Assembly: GCF_900113525.1 (NCBI RefSeq)
Contig: NZ_FOPP01000004.1
Location: 62,001-126,000 of the forward strand
Length of the DNA: 64,000 nucleotides
Reading direction: 5' to 3'
Source of the DNA: Pedobacter insulae
GTDB lineage: Bacteria; Bacteroidota; Bacteroidia; Sphingobacteriales; Sphingobacteriaceae
Shown here: positions 36,295 through 44,275 of the stretch, in pieces
Layout: each line of letters opens with the position of its first letter
Numbering within the stretch: position 1 is the first letter of the stretch
Notes under the pieces: model-generated
The model's input: the letters and a program-made list of their open reading frames with translations, nothing else
The model's database searches: none
What the model was told of the DNA's origin: nothing
Made by a program: the position numbers and the translations under genes

Positions 36295-36975
36295 ATGGAT
36301 ACTAAAGAACCGAAACACCTCAATTGTTTTCTTTGTAAACACAGTTTGTCAGAATGGCAAGATATGATCACAAACCGCGCAACTATCCACCAATTTAAAA
36401 AAGGACAACAGATTTTTTCGGAAGGTGAGCAGGCTCAAGGTTTTTATTTTTTGCACAATGGTAAAGTTAAAGTGCATAAACAATGGGGGCCAGATAAAGA
36501 CTTAATCATAAAAATTGCTAAAGAAGGTGAGGTACTGGGACACAGGGGCATCGGAACCAATGAAGAATATCCCGTGTCGGCTACTGCACTAGAGAATACA
36601 GAAGTGTGTTTAATAAGCGCATCGTTTTTAAAAACCACGTTAAAAGTGAATCCCCAATTAACTTATGAACTAATGCTATATTATGCCAATGAGTTGCGAG
36701 AGGCTGAATTAAATATGAGGGACCTTGTACACATGGACGTTAGAGGACGCATTGCCAAAGTATTGAGCAAACTTGAAGAGATTTTTGGGGTTGATGAAAA
36801 GGGTTATATCGAATCGACTATGAGCAGACAAGACATTTCTTCTTTTGCCGGTACAACATACGAAACGGTTTTTAAAGTTTTAAATGAGTTTAATCATAAA
36901 CAGTTTATTGTGCTCGCTGACAAAAAGATTATGATAAAAAACCGACGGGCGTTGATTGGTAACTCAATAAAATAG
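36295..36975 (+). CDS. Crp/Fnr-family transcriptional regulator
   Basis: 226 residues. A cyclic-nucleotide-binding-type beta roll (about 28-140: KGQQIFSEGEQAQGFYFLHNGKVKV) precedes the dimer helix and a winged HTH (about 160-220), with SRQDISSFAGTTYETVFKVLNEF as the recognition region. Two N-terminal cysteines (CFLCKH, near residues 11-14) are too few for an FNR-type 4Fe-4S cluster by themselves, so the signal is uncertain. The recognition helix has Thr-Tyr-Glu-Thr where many relatives have Ser-Arg-Glu-Thr. It is divergent from the ClC gene, and its stop overlaps the convergent DUF4180 gene by 12 bp. Confidence 0.92.
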   Translation: MDTKEPKHLNCFLCKHSLSEWQDMITNRATIHQFKKGQQIFSEGEQAQGFYFLHNGKVKVHKQWGPDKDLIIKIAKEGEVLGHRGIGTNEEYPVSATALENTEVCLISASFLKTTLKVNPQLTYELMLYYANELREAELNMRDLVHMDVRGRIAKVLSKLEEIFGVDEKGYIESTMSRQDISSFAGTTYETVFKVLNEFNHKQFIVLADKKIMIKNRRALIGNSIK

Positions 36976-37323
36976 TTTCGCTTTCGCCTCCTTAATAGTA
37001 GGTAAAAAGTTAACCTGACGACCTTTATTGCTCTCTGAGATGAATTGCTGTAGACTTTTGCTTGGATACAGATCAAAGTTGCCAACTATGGCAAGTTGAA
37101 CCCTAAAGTTGGAAAACTTTTGCAGTATCCCGCCTGCTAAGCCATTTTGCAGATCGAAAAAAGCTGGTGTAATATTCGTTTCGTAAATAATAATTTTATC
37201 AAAACCCTGGTAATATAAATCTACAAGTAATTGCAGGCCGTCTTCTGCATCGTTTATTAAGAAGCGATCTGCTGTAATTTCGGCTATTTTTATCTCACCT
37301 TGCTGGTGTATTTCGGTATTCAT
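36964..37323 (-). CDS. DUF4180 domain protein
   Basis: 119 residues from the ATG at 37323; an in-frame ATG at 37368 would add 15 residues with no family match. The sequence reads IKIAEITADRFLINDAEDGLQLLVDLYYQGFDKIIIYETNITPAFFDLQNGLAGGILQKFSNF, the pattern of DUF4180 (key elements: AEDGLQLL, the segment Glu-x-Asn-Ile-Thr-Pro, and FFDL-x-x-GLAG). KGRQVNFLPT closes the domain. The function is unknown. There is no signal peptide. The 3' end overlaps the Crp/Fnr gene by 12 bp on the opposite strand, and its start is 67 bp from the divergent M28 peptidase gene. Confidence 0.75.
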   Translation of the reverse strand: MNTEIHQQGEIKIAEITADRFLINDAEDGLQLLVDLYYQGFDKIIIYETNITPAFFDLQNGLAGGILQKFSNFRVQLAIVGNFDLYPSKSLQQFISESNKGRQVNFLPTIKEAKAKLFY

Positions 37324-37390
37324 AAGCGCACCTAATGTAGCATTTTTATTGCGATATTTTAAAACCACCTAATTTTTTGTTAATTGCAAC

Positions 37391-39016
37391 ATGAAGACAA
37401 AAATTTTAACGCTTGTTTGTTTCTTAAGCATAATTAACAACGTATATAGTCAGGAACGCATCAATGCAGATGTAACTACTGCTATGCAACATGCCAGTGC
37501 AGATATTATGAAAGCCGATATCACTTATCTTGCTGATGATAAGCTGTTAGGTAGACAGCCTGGAAAACCTGGTTATCAAATGGCGGTAGATTATGTAGTA
37601 AGTGAACTACAAAAAAATGGTGTAAAGCCTGCAGGTGAAAAAGGTACCTGGGTGCAAACAATCTTGATGCGTAAAGCAACCGTTATACCAGGATTTAGTG
37701 CTTCCTTAAATGCCGAAGGTATCGAAACCCTGTTGGTTGGAGGTAAAGACATTGCCCTTACACCTAATCCCATTGCAGCACAAAGTAGTGTAGATGCAGG
37801 CTTGGTTTTTGTTGGTTATGGCATTACTGCGCCCGGCTTAAATTACGATGATTATAAAGATCTCAACGTAAAAGGAAAGGTGGTTTTAGTTATCCGTGGT
37901 ACACCCGAAACTTTCCCCTCATCTGATGCTGCTCATCACCAGAACCTAGTTACCATACAAAGTAATGCGTTAGCCCATGGCGCAGTTGGGGTTATATTAT
38001 GCACTGCAACCAGCAACAGTCGTGGCTTCATGAACCCCAGACCAAGTACTAGTATGCTCGATAGTAAAGGAAAGTTGGTTTCATCATCTTCTTATCCTTT
38101 TCCTAAAATAAAGATCGTAGGTATGTTGAGCAACCCTATTTGTCAGACTATTTTTAGCAAAGCAGGTAAGCAGCTAGCAGAAACCGTAACGCTTTTAAAA
38201 AGTGGAAAGCCACAATCTTTTGTGACTGATTTTAAACTTAAAGCATCTTATCAGAGCACCTATACTGACTTTAATACATTCAATGTAGCGGGAAAAATAG
38301 CAGGAACAGATCCAAAATTAAAGAAAGAGTTTGTGGTACACAGTGCTCACTTAGATCATGTTGGTGTTGGCGCCGTGGTTGCTGGCGATTCAATCTATAA
38401 TGGAGCACATGATAATGCATCAGGAGTTGCAAGTTTACTGCAGATTACCAAGATTTACCAAAATTTGAAAGTTAAGCCCAAACGTTCTGTGCTTATCTTA
38501 ATGGTTACAGGTGAGGAAATGGGTCTATTAGGTTCAAGCTATTTTGCGACAAAGCCCACTGTTCCTGTAAAAAACATAGTTGCAAATGTAAATACCGATA
38601 TGCCGGCAATTATTGCTCCATTACTTTCTGTAGCTCCCTTAGGCGCTGAACATTCTACCCTTATTAATCCTGTTTCTGAAGCCGCGAGCCACCTGGGTTT
38701 AACAGTTGAAGCGGACCCGGAACCAAAGGAAAATAGATTTGTAAGAAGCGATCAATATAGTTTTATCAAACAGGGTATTCCAGCTCTGCACATTAAATAT
38801 GGTAATAAGACTGCCGATGGTAAAAATGACCTGAACTTATTTGTGGAAAAATGGCGCGCTAAATATTACCATAAACCTCAGGATGATATCAATGGCATAT
38901 TTGATTTTGAGGCAGGACGTAAATATGCCCAACTTAACTTTTTGATTGGTTATTTAGTGGCTAACGACGAGCAGAGACCAAGTTGGAACCCAGGAGATAT
39001 TTTCGAAAAGAAGTAA
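37391..39016 (+). CDS. M28-family zinc aminopeptidase with PA domain
   Basis: 541 residues with a signal peptide (to about VYSQE, residue 21). A protease-associated insert (about 130-270: GLVFVGYGITAPGLNYDDYK) precedes the M28 catalytic part. Zinc ligands and catalytic residues are visible: His320 and Asp322 in SAHLDHVG, Asp341 in GAHDNASG, and Glu375-Glu376 in TGEEMGLLG. The likely location is periplasm or exterior, where it removes N-terminal amino acids. A strong intrinsic terminator follows 27 bp after the stop, so it is a single-gene unit. Confidence 0.92.
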   Translation: MKTKILTLVCFLSIINNVYSQERINADVTTAMQHASADIMKADITYLADDKLLGRQPGKPGYQMAVDYVVSELQKNGVKPAGEKGTWVQTILMRKATVIPGFSASLNAEGIETLLVGGKDIALTPNPIAAQSSVDAGLVFVGYGITAPGLNYDDYKDLNVKGKVVLVIRGTPETFPSSDAAHHQNLVTIQSNALAHGAVGVILCTATSNSRGFMNPRPSTSMLDSKGKLVSSSSYPFPKIKIVGMLSNPICQTIFSKAGKQLAETVTLLKSGKPQSFVTDFKLKASYQSTYTDFNTFNVAGKIAGTDPKLKKEFVVHSAHLDHVGVGAVVAGDSIYNGAHDNASGVASLLQITKIYQNLKVKPKRSVLILMVTGEEMGLLGSSYFATKPTVPVKNIVANVNTDMPAIIAPLLSVAPLGAEHSTLINPVSEAASHLGLTVEADPEPKENRFVRSDQYSFIKQGIPALHIKYGNKTADGKNDLNLFVEKWRAKYYHKPQDDINGIFDFEAGRKYAQLNFLIGYLVANDEQRPSWNPGDIFEKK

Positions 39017-39043
39017 TTGATGTAAACTTCAATGAAACAATAG

Positions 39044-39075
39044 ATACCCGCAAGCAAAACTTGCGGGTATTTTTA
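39044..39075 (+). terminator. Intrinsic terminator after the M28 peptidase gene
   Basis: ATACCCGCAAG (39044-39054) pairs perfectly with CTTGCGGGTAT (39060-39070), an 11-bp GC-containing stem with a 5-nt loop, followed by TTTTATTTA. This is a textbook rho-independent terminator on the plus strand, 27 bp after the stop. Confidence 0.92.
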
Positions 39076-39149
39076 TTTATGAAGAATTCACATATTTATC
39101 ATAACCAAACAAACAACTTTAGTTTTACTTAATTTATTGACAAACTTCT

Positions 39150-39217
39150 TCATTGCGAGGTACGAAGCAATCTTAAAGCGCCATATACCATGGAGATTGC
39201 TTCGTGCCTCGCAATGA
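39150..39217. repeat. Palindromic intergenic repeat, copy 1
   Basis: Left arm TCATTGCGAGGTACGAAGCA... (39150-39173) and right arm AGATTGCTTCGTGCCTCGCA... (39194-39217) are near-perfect inverted repeats around a 20-nt centre. It lies between the convergent M28 and S9 peptidase genes. Related copies are at 49187, 54422 and 57997. Confidence 0.85.
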
Positions 39218-39254
39218 CGCATCATTTTAGTCGAAATCTACAATACAGGTATTC

Positions 39255-41591
39255 CTAATTCCTTGCGCCTTTTATTTGATAATCTTTAGGAGGTATAGCA
39301 TTTAGCAGGTGCGTTACAAAGTAATCCCACCTTCGTCGCATCATGTAGGGACCAAAAGCTCCAAAACCATGCGCACTATTAGGGAACAATAGTAAATCGA
39401 ATGTTTTGTTCGCCTTAATCAAAGCATCAACTACTAACATGGTGTTAGACGGAGGTACATTATTATCCATCATTCCATGTGCTAACATCAATTTACCCTT
39501 TAAATTCTTAGCATAATTTTGGTTTGCCTGTGCTTCATAGTTAGAATTTTCAACCAAACCATTATAACGCTCGCCCCAATCATCCTCGTAGTTACGATTA
39601 TCGTGGTTTCCCGATTCTGCGATACCTACCTTAAAGAAGTCAGGATAACGTAATAAAGCTGCTGCGGTTGCAAAACCACCACCTGAATGTCCCCAAATAC
39701 CAACTTTATTCGTATCGATCGGATACTTTGCAGCAAGTTGTCTAATGGCCGTAATCTGATCTGGTAAGGTGTTCTCAGCCATATTGCCGTAGCTCATGTC
39801 ATGAAAGCTTTTAGAACGGAAAGGGTTGCTCGTGCCTTCAATCATTACTACGATAAAGCCTAATTCTGCTAAAGCTTGATGATCGCCTCTAGATGCCGAG
39901 AATGACCAACTCCCAACGCTACCGCCTTGTGGACCAGGATAAATATAGTCTATCACAGGATATTTTTTCTGAGGATCCATATTGGTTGGTGTAAATACCA
40001 AACCATAAATATCGGTTTTGCCGTCATTTGCTTTTACCGAAACAGGTGTTGGAGCTTTCCATCCTGTAGCTTGCAAACGTGATACGTCAGTTTTCTCTAA
40101 GTCTGTAATCAATTTGCCAGTCATGCTGCGATAAGTCATTACAGGTGGCACATTAGGTTGAGAATAAGTATCGATAAAATAATTCTCAGATGGTGAGAAT
40201 GTAATTTGATGGTTTCCTTCTTCTGGTGTTAGCGAAACTAAGTTTTTACCATCAAAACCGATTTTATAAAGATGTGCAAAGTATGGATTGCCTGGTTCAC
40301 GACCAACTGCCATAAACACCAACTGACGATTCTTTTCATCAACCTTTAATAAACGAGTTACTACCCATTCACCTTTGGTAATTTGATTTTTAAGCTTTCC
40401 AGTAGTGGCATCATATAAATACATATGACCCCAGTTATCGCGTTCCGAATACCAAAGTATTTCTTTAGAGTTTGGTAAATAACGCCAGTTGATAGCGCCG
40501 CGACCTGATTCGAATTGTGTTTTTACGACTTCTTCGAAAACCTCTCTTACTTCACCAGTAGTGGCATTTGCAATCCGGAATTTTTCTTCTTTGTGATCTC
40601 TAGAAGTCGATAGAAATGCCATCTCTGAGCCATCAGCCTTCCAGTCAATATCATCTAAAGTACCGCTGCTTGCAATATCATCGCTCATGGTGGCGCGGTG
40701 TGGATCTGCAGGAATTTTTAAGCTCACTACGGTTCCAGCCTCTACGTCGATAATCACTCTTCTAATAGTTGGGATTTCTTTGTCGCCTGGAAGTGGATAT
40801 TTCCAAGCTTTTAACACAGGAGCTCCAACATTGGTGGTAACAAGGTACATATCGCTCGACATCCTTTGGTCTTGCTGAAAAGTTGCTACTTTTTTTGAAT
40901 CTGGCGACCATCTTACAATTGCCCTTTCACTCGATTTCCAGCCAGCGTTATCTGTAGCATACCCATAATCCTTAATTCCATCTTTTGTGAGCTGTTTTTT
41001 CTCGTTTGTCACTAAGTCGCGTACCCATAGGTTATAATCTTTAATAAATACCGCTTTTTTGCCGTCTGGCGATAGCGTTTCAGGTACGCCACCTGCCATG
41101 CCAGCACCTCTGCCTCTACCTTGCGGGGCACTAGCGATGGGTTTAACTGGGCTTGAATTGTCGACGCTAATTTTATAGCTTGGTAACTCAACTTTCCATC
41201 GCTTTCCATCAGCTGTAACACCAATTGATTTTCCATCGGCGGCATAGTAAAGCGCTGTAATTGGCAATTTGTTAGCTTGATAACTTGACCCAGCTGCAGT
41301 AGAAAGTGTAGCGGCCATTTTCTGGTGATCAAATGCAGGTAGCTTACCCTTTTTAGCTGGATCTACTAAAACAAAATTCGTTCCTTGGGCTGTTGCAATC
41401 GAATACCAAAATCGATCTCCTGCCAACCAGTTGGGCCTTAAATTAGCCTTATCTATCAAAGATTCGGTATTGTAAGCCATAAATTTCTCAGCACGTTCAT
41501 AGTCCTTATCAGTTAATGACCTGCTTTGCTGAGCCGTGGCGCTTAAACTTAGCGCACAACCCGTTACAAATAGTAAATATCTATTCATCAT
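39255..41591 (-). CDS. S9-family dipeptidyl peptidase (DPP IV-like)
   Basis: 778 residues with a signal peptide (to about ATAQQ, residue 21). An N-terminal beta-propeller (about 100-500) has repeats such as LSPDGKKAVFIKDYNLWV and VRWSPDSKKVATFQQD. The C-terminal alpha/beta hydrolase has nucleophile Ser in IWGHSGGGFATA, the acid in HGMMDNNVPPSNT and His in NSAHGFGAFG. This is the DPP IV/prolyl tripeptidyl peptidase type, which removes dipeptides with penultimate Pro or Ala in the periplasm. It faces the M28 peptidase gene convergently. A palindrome lies 28 bp upstream of its start. Confidence 0.94.
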   Translation of the reverse strand: MMNRYLLFVTGCALSLSATAQQSRSLTDKDYERAEKFMAYNTESLIDKANLRPNWLAGDRFWYSIATAQGTNFVLVDPAKKGKLPAFDHQKMAATLSTAAGSSYQANKLPITALYYAADGKSIGVTADGKRWKVELPSYKISVDNSSPVKPIASAPQGRGRGAGMAGGVPETLSPDGKKAVFIKDYNLWVRDLVTNEKKQLTKDGIKDYGYATDNAGWKSSERAIVRWSPDSKKVATFQQDQRMSSDMYLVTTNVGAPVLKAWKYPLPGDKEIPTIRRVIIDVEAGTVVSLKIPADPHRATMSDDIASSGTLDDIDWKADGSEMAFLSTSRDHKEEKFRIANATTGEVREVFEEVVKTQFESGRGAINWRYLPNSKEILWYSERDNWGHMYLYDATTGKLKNQITKGEWVVTRLLKVDEKNRQLVFMAVGREPGNPYFAHLYKIGFDGKNLVSLTPEEGNHQITFSPSENYFIDTYSQPNVPPVMTYRSMTGKLITDLEKTDVSRLQATGWKAPTPVSVKANDGKTDIYGLVFTPTNMDPQKKYPVIDYIYPGPQGGSVGSWSFSASRGDHQALAELGFIVVMIEGTSNPFRSKSFHDMSYGNMAENTLPDQITAIRQLAAKYPIDTNKVGIWGHSGGGFATAAALLRYPDFFKVGIAESGNHDNRNYEDDWGERYNGLVENSNYEAQANQNYAKNLKGKLMLAHGMMDNNVPPSNTMLVVDALIKANKTFDLLLFPNSAHGFGAFGPYMMRRRWDYFVTHLLNAIPPKDYQIKGARN

Positions 41592-41619
41592 ATTAATTAA
41601 TCTAAAAGCATTTAAATTC

Positions 41620-41643
41620 GATGTAAATTAAAATTTTTACATC
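41620..41643. promoter_or_regulatory. Palindrome upstream of the S9 peptidase gene
   Basis: GATGTAAA (41620-41627) and TTTACATC (41636-41643) form an inverted repeat with 8-nt spacing in the 115-bp gap before the S9 gene. It could be an operator. It is AT-rich and found once, so support is weak. Confidence 0.25.
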
Positions 41644-41706
41644 TGCTTTTACGAATTGGGATAGAAATGTTACCTAATTAATAGGTGCTAGCCTATACAA
41701 CGATTG

Positions 41707-42996
41707 TTATTTACCGATTTTCCTTTCCTTTAACCAAGTTTCCATGGTGTTCCAAAAACCGTCGGCATATTTCCAACTTAATGGCTCGTTGGAATAGCCA
41801 CTTTTAACTACCATTCCGGTATGTCCCATAGTGGGGATAATTTTAACAGTATAATCTTTATTACTTGCTATTGTTAAAGCTTGCTTAACTAGTGGGTAGC
41901 TTTTTTGCGAATTTACATTCCAATCCTTCTCTGCCATTAGCCATAATGTTGGCGCTTGAACTTTCTTTAAATAATCATAAGAATCGTAAGCCAGGTTTGC
42001 CTTTAGCCAGATCCACCATTTTGCTGAACTTGGAGATTTTACCCTTTCTTCTGGGAAGAGTTTTTTGTACCAGTTTTTGCTGTTGTGGCTCTTCAATACC
42101 TCATTGCCTTCTTCCCATGTTTTACCGGCTGCAGCAGCAAGCCAATGTCTGCGGTACATACCGATTATCTCTTCAACTTCAACAATGTTGAAGCCATCAG
42201 CCAACAAAGAACCCCTATATTCATGGCTGATCGTTTCTAAAACACTTTCGCCAGAGCCTACGCGCATTAGCAGAAATGCTAAATCTTTTGTCTTTGCAGC
42301 TGCCATTGAACCAACCCAGCCTCCCTGGCTATTACCCAATATGCCAATTTGTTGATGATTTACAATTGGTATGGTTTTCAGAAAGCTGATGCCAGCACAG
42401 ATGTCATCCGCTAAGGTTTCTAAACTAGCCGTCTCCCAGTCGCCGCTCGATAAACCTGCACCTCTTTTATCAAACGTTAATACGCCAATTCCCAATTGTA
42501 AAAAGTAAGTCGTGAAGAAACCTACGCCACGAGTACTTGCACCAGAACCATGCGCAAATACTACAACAGGGTGAGGGCCTTTGGAGTCTGGAAGATATAA
42601 ATCGCCTTTAAGCAAAGTAGTATCGCTTTTGAAAGAAACTTCTTTGCGAATATGACTACTTATTTTCTTGCCAATAAGCTGTTTATCTCCTGTTTGAAGC
42701 TTTAATTGTTCAATTACTGCTCCTTTATATTTAAACGAAAATATTTTAGTACTGTCGTTGTTGTCTCTAAATTGATGTTTATCGATCGTTATTAAGGCAC
42801 CTAGCTGTAAGGTTTTAAGGTCTAAATAAACAAGGCTCTTGTTAATTTCATCAAAAATACCAAGGGTGATTTTATGTTGATTTCCAAAATCATAAGTGCC
42901 TTCAAAAGGATATAGGGCTGATTTATTTGTTGTTTGCTGCTGGGCTATAAGCTCAAGCGAACTAGAAAGTAAAATGAGGAAAACAAAAATGCGCAT
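41707..42996 (-). CDS. Secreted alpha/beta hydrolase
   Basis: 429 residues with a signal peptide (to about LIAQQQ, residue 20). A beta-rich N-domain (about 25-130) precedes the hydrolase. PVVVFAHGSGASTRGVG supplies the oxyanion region, the nucleophile Ser is in ILGNSQGGWVG, the acid is in MAEKDWNVN and the His in MGHTGMV. The fold matches dienelactone hydrolase/S9-like esterases of Bacteroidota; the substrate is not evident. It is on the same strand as the S9 gene, 115 bp upstream of it. It is divergent from the rhamnose operon. Confidence 0.85.
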   Translation of the reverse strand: MRIFVFLILLSSSLELIAQQQTTNKSALYPFEGTYDFGNQHKITLGIFDEINKSLVYLDLKTLQLGALITIDKHQFRDNNDSTKIFSFKYKGAVIEQLKLQTGDKQLIGKKISSHIRKEVSFKSDTTLLKGDLYLPDSKGPHPVVVFAHGSGASTRGVGFFTTYFLQLGIGVLTFDKRGAGLSSGDWETASLETLADDICAGISFLKTIPIVNHQQIGILGNSQGGWVGSMAAAKTKDLAFLLMRVGSGESVLETISHEYRGSLLADGFNIVEVEEIIGMYRRHWLAAAAGKTWEEGNEVLKSHNSKNWYKKLFPEERVKSPSSAKWWIWLKANLAYDSYDYLKKVQAPTLWLMAEKDWNVNSQKSYPLVKQALTIASNKDYTVKIIPTMGHTGMVVKSGYSNEPLSWKYADGFWNTMETWLKERKIGK

Positions 42997-43072
42997 GTTA
43001 AATTGATTTTGTAGTATGACGCTAGTTCAAAATTGTAGGTTACACGTTACATACATCTTAAATTTATTTTTC

Positions 43073-43092
43073 CATAACAGTTCATAACAGTT
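43073..43092 (+). promoter_or_regulatory. Tandem 10-bp repeats before the rhamnose operon
   Basis: CATAACAGTT occurs twice in direct tandem with a period of exactly one helical turn. A -7-like TACATTCG (43110-43117, seven of eight matches to TAnnTTTG) follows 17 bp downstream. Direct repeats abutting the -33 region are typical of AraC-type activator sites, so this is a candidate operator for a rhamnose regulator that is not in the window. Confidence 0.45.
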
Positions 43093-43138
43093 AAATTTTT
43101 AGCAATTTATACATTCGGCTAACCAAACATAAATAACC

Positions 43139-44230
43139 ATGCAAGCAATTTTAGGGGTATTTTTTCATTTTATCGGAGGTTTTGCCTCTGGTAGCTTTTA
43201 CATTCCATATAAAAAAGTAAAGGGTTGGGCTTGGGAAAGCTATTGGATAGTAGGTGGTATTTTTTCATGGCTTATTGTTCCACCGTTAGCTGCTTATTTA
43301 ACTATTCCAGACTTTGCGGGAATTATTTCGACCACTGGCGGACAAATTTTAGCGCTTACTTACTTTTTTGGCGTATTGTGGGGAATCGGCGGATTAACAT
43401 ATGGTTTAGGCGTTCGTTACTTAGGTGTTTCGCTAGGAAGTAGCATTATTTTAGGGCTATGTATGGTTTTAGGTTCTATCCTTCCATCCATTTATTTCGA
43501 CGTTTTTCCGCAAGAAGGCAAGGATACATTCACTATGTTTTTAACTACAGAATGGGGTCGCATGGTATTATTGGGCTTATTAGTTTGTGTAATTGGTATT
43601 GTGATTTGCGGCAAAGCAGGGATGATGAAAGAAAAGGAATTAAAAGCATCAACAACTGATCCGCATGGCATGGAAGTTAAAACAGAATATAAATTTGGCT
43701 TAGGTTTGTTTGTAGGAATTGTTTCCGGTGTTTTAAGCGCGTGCTTTAATTTTGGGATCGAAGCAGGAAAGCCTATGGCCGATGCTGCAAATGCACTTTG
43801 GAAAGCTGCTAATCCAAGCGAAACAGGGAATTTCTTATTTCAAAACAATGTGACCTATATCGTTGTGCTTTGGGGTGGCTTAACAACTAATTTTATTTGG
43901 TGTATGATTTTAAATGCCCGTAATAAAACTTTCGGTGATTATACAAAACCTACCGTTCCATTATTGAAAAATTACATTTTCTCTGCCCTTGCAGGTACAA
44001 CATGGTTTTTGCAGTTCTTTTTCTACGGTATGGGCGAAAGCAAAATGGGCAATGGAGCAAGTTCGTGGATTTTACACATGGCATTTATCATTTTGATTGC
44101 CAATATGTGGGGAATAATCTTAAAAGAATGGAAAGGCGTGTCGAGGAAAACCTTTATTACCGTAGTAGTCGGAATTATTACCATTATAGCTTCTGTACTG
44201 ATTGTAGGCTACGGAAATTCTATTAAATAA
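43139..44230 (+). CDS. rhaT: L-rhamnose/H+ symporter
   Basis: 363 residues with about ten membrane helices. FHFIGGFASGSFYIPYKKVKGWAWESYW at the N-terminus and the segments GILWGIGGLTYGLGVRYLG-like (here GVLWGIGGLTYGLG) and GASSWILHMAFIILIANMWG are characteristic of the RhaT family. It imports L-rhamnose across the inner membrane. It is the first gene of the rhamnose operon, 45 bp ahead of the aldolase/dehydrogenase gene. Confidence 0.93.
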   Translation: MQAILGVFFHFIGGFASGSFYIPYKKVKGWAWESYWIVGGIFSWLIVPPLAAYLTIPDFAGIISTTGGQILALTYFFGVLWGIGGLTYGLGVRYLGVSLGSSIILGLCMVLGSILPSIYFDVFPQEGKDTFTMFLTTEWGRMVLLGLLVCVIGIVICGKAGMMKEKELKASTTDPHGMEVKTEYKFGLGLFVGIVSGVLSACFNFGIEAGKPMADAANALWKAANPSETGNFLFQNNVTYIVVLWGGLTTNFIWCMILNARNKTFGDYTKPTVPLLKNYIFSALAGTTWFLQFFFYGMGESKMGNGASSWILHMAFIILIANMWGIILKEWKGVSRKTFITVVVGIITIIASVLIVGYGNSIK

Positions 44231-44275
44231 GCAGTTTTCAACAACGAATAAACCAATAAATAAAAAATCTAATAT

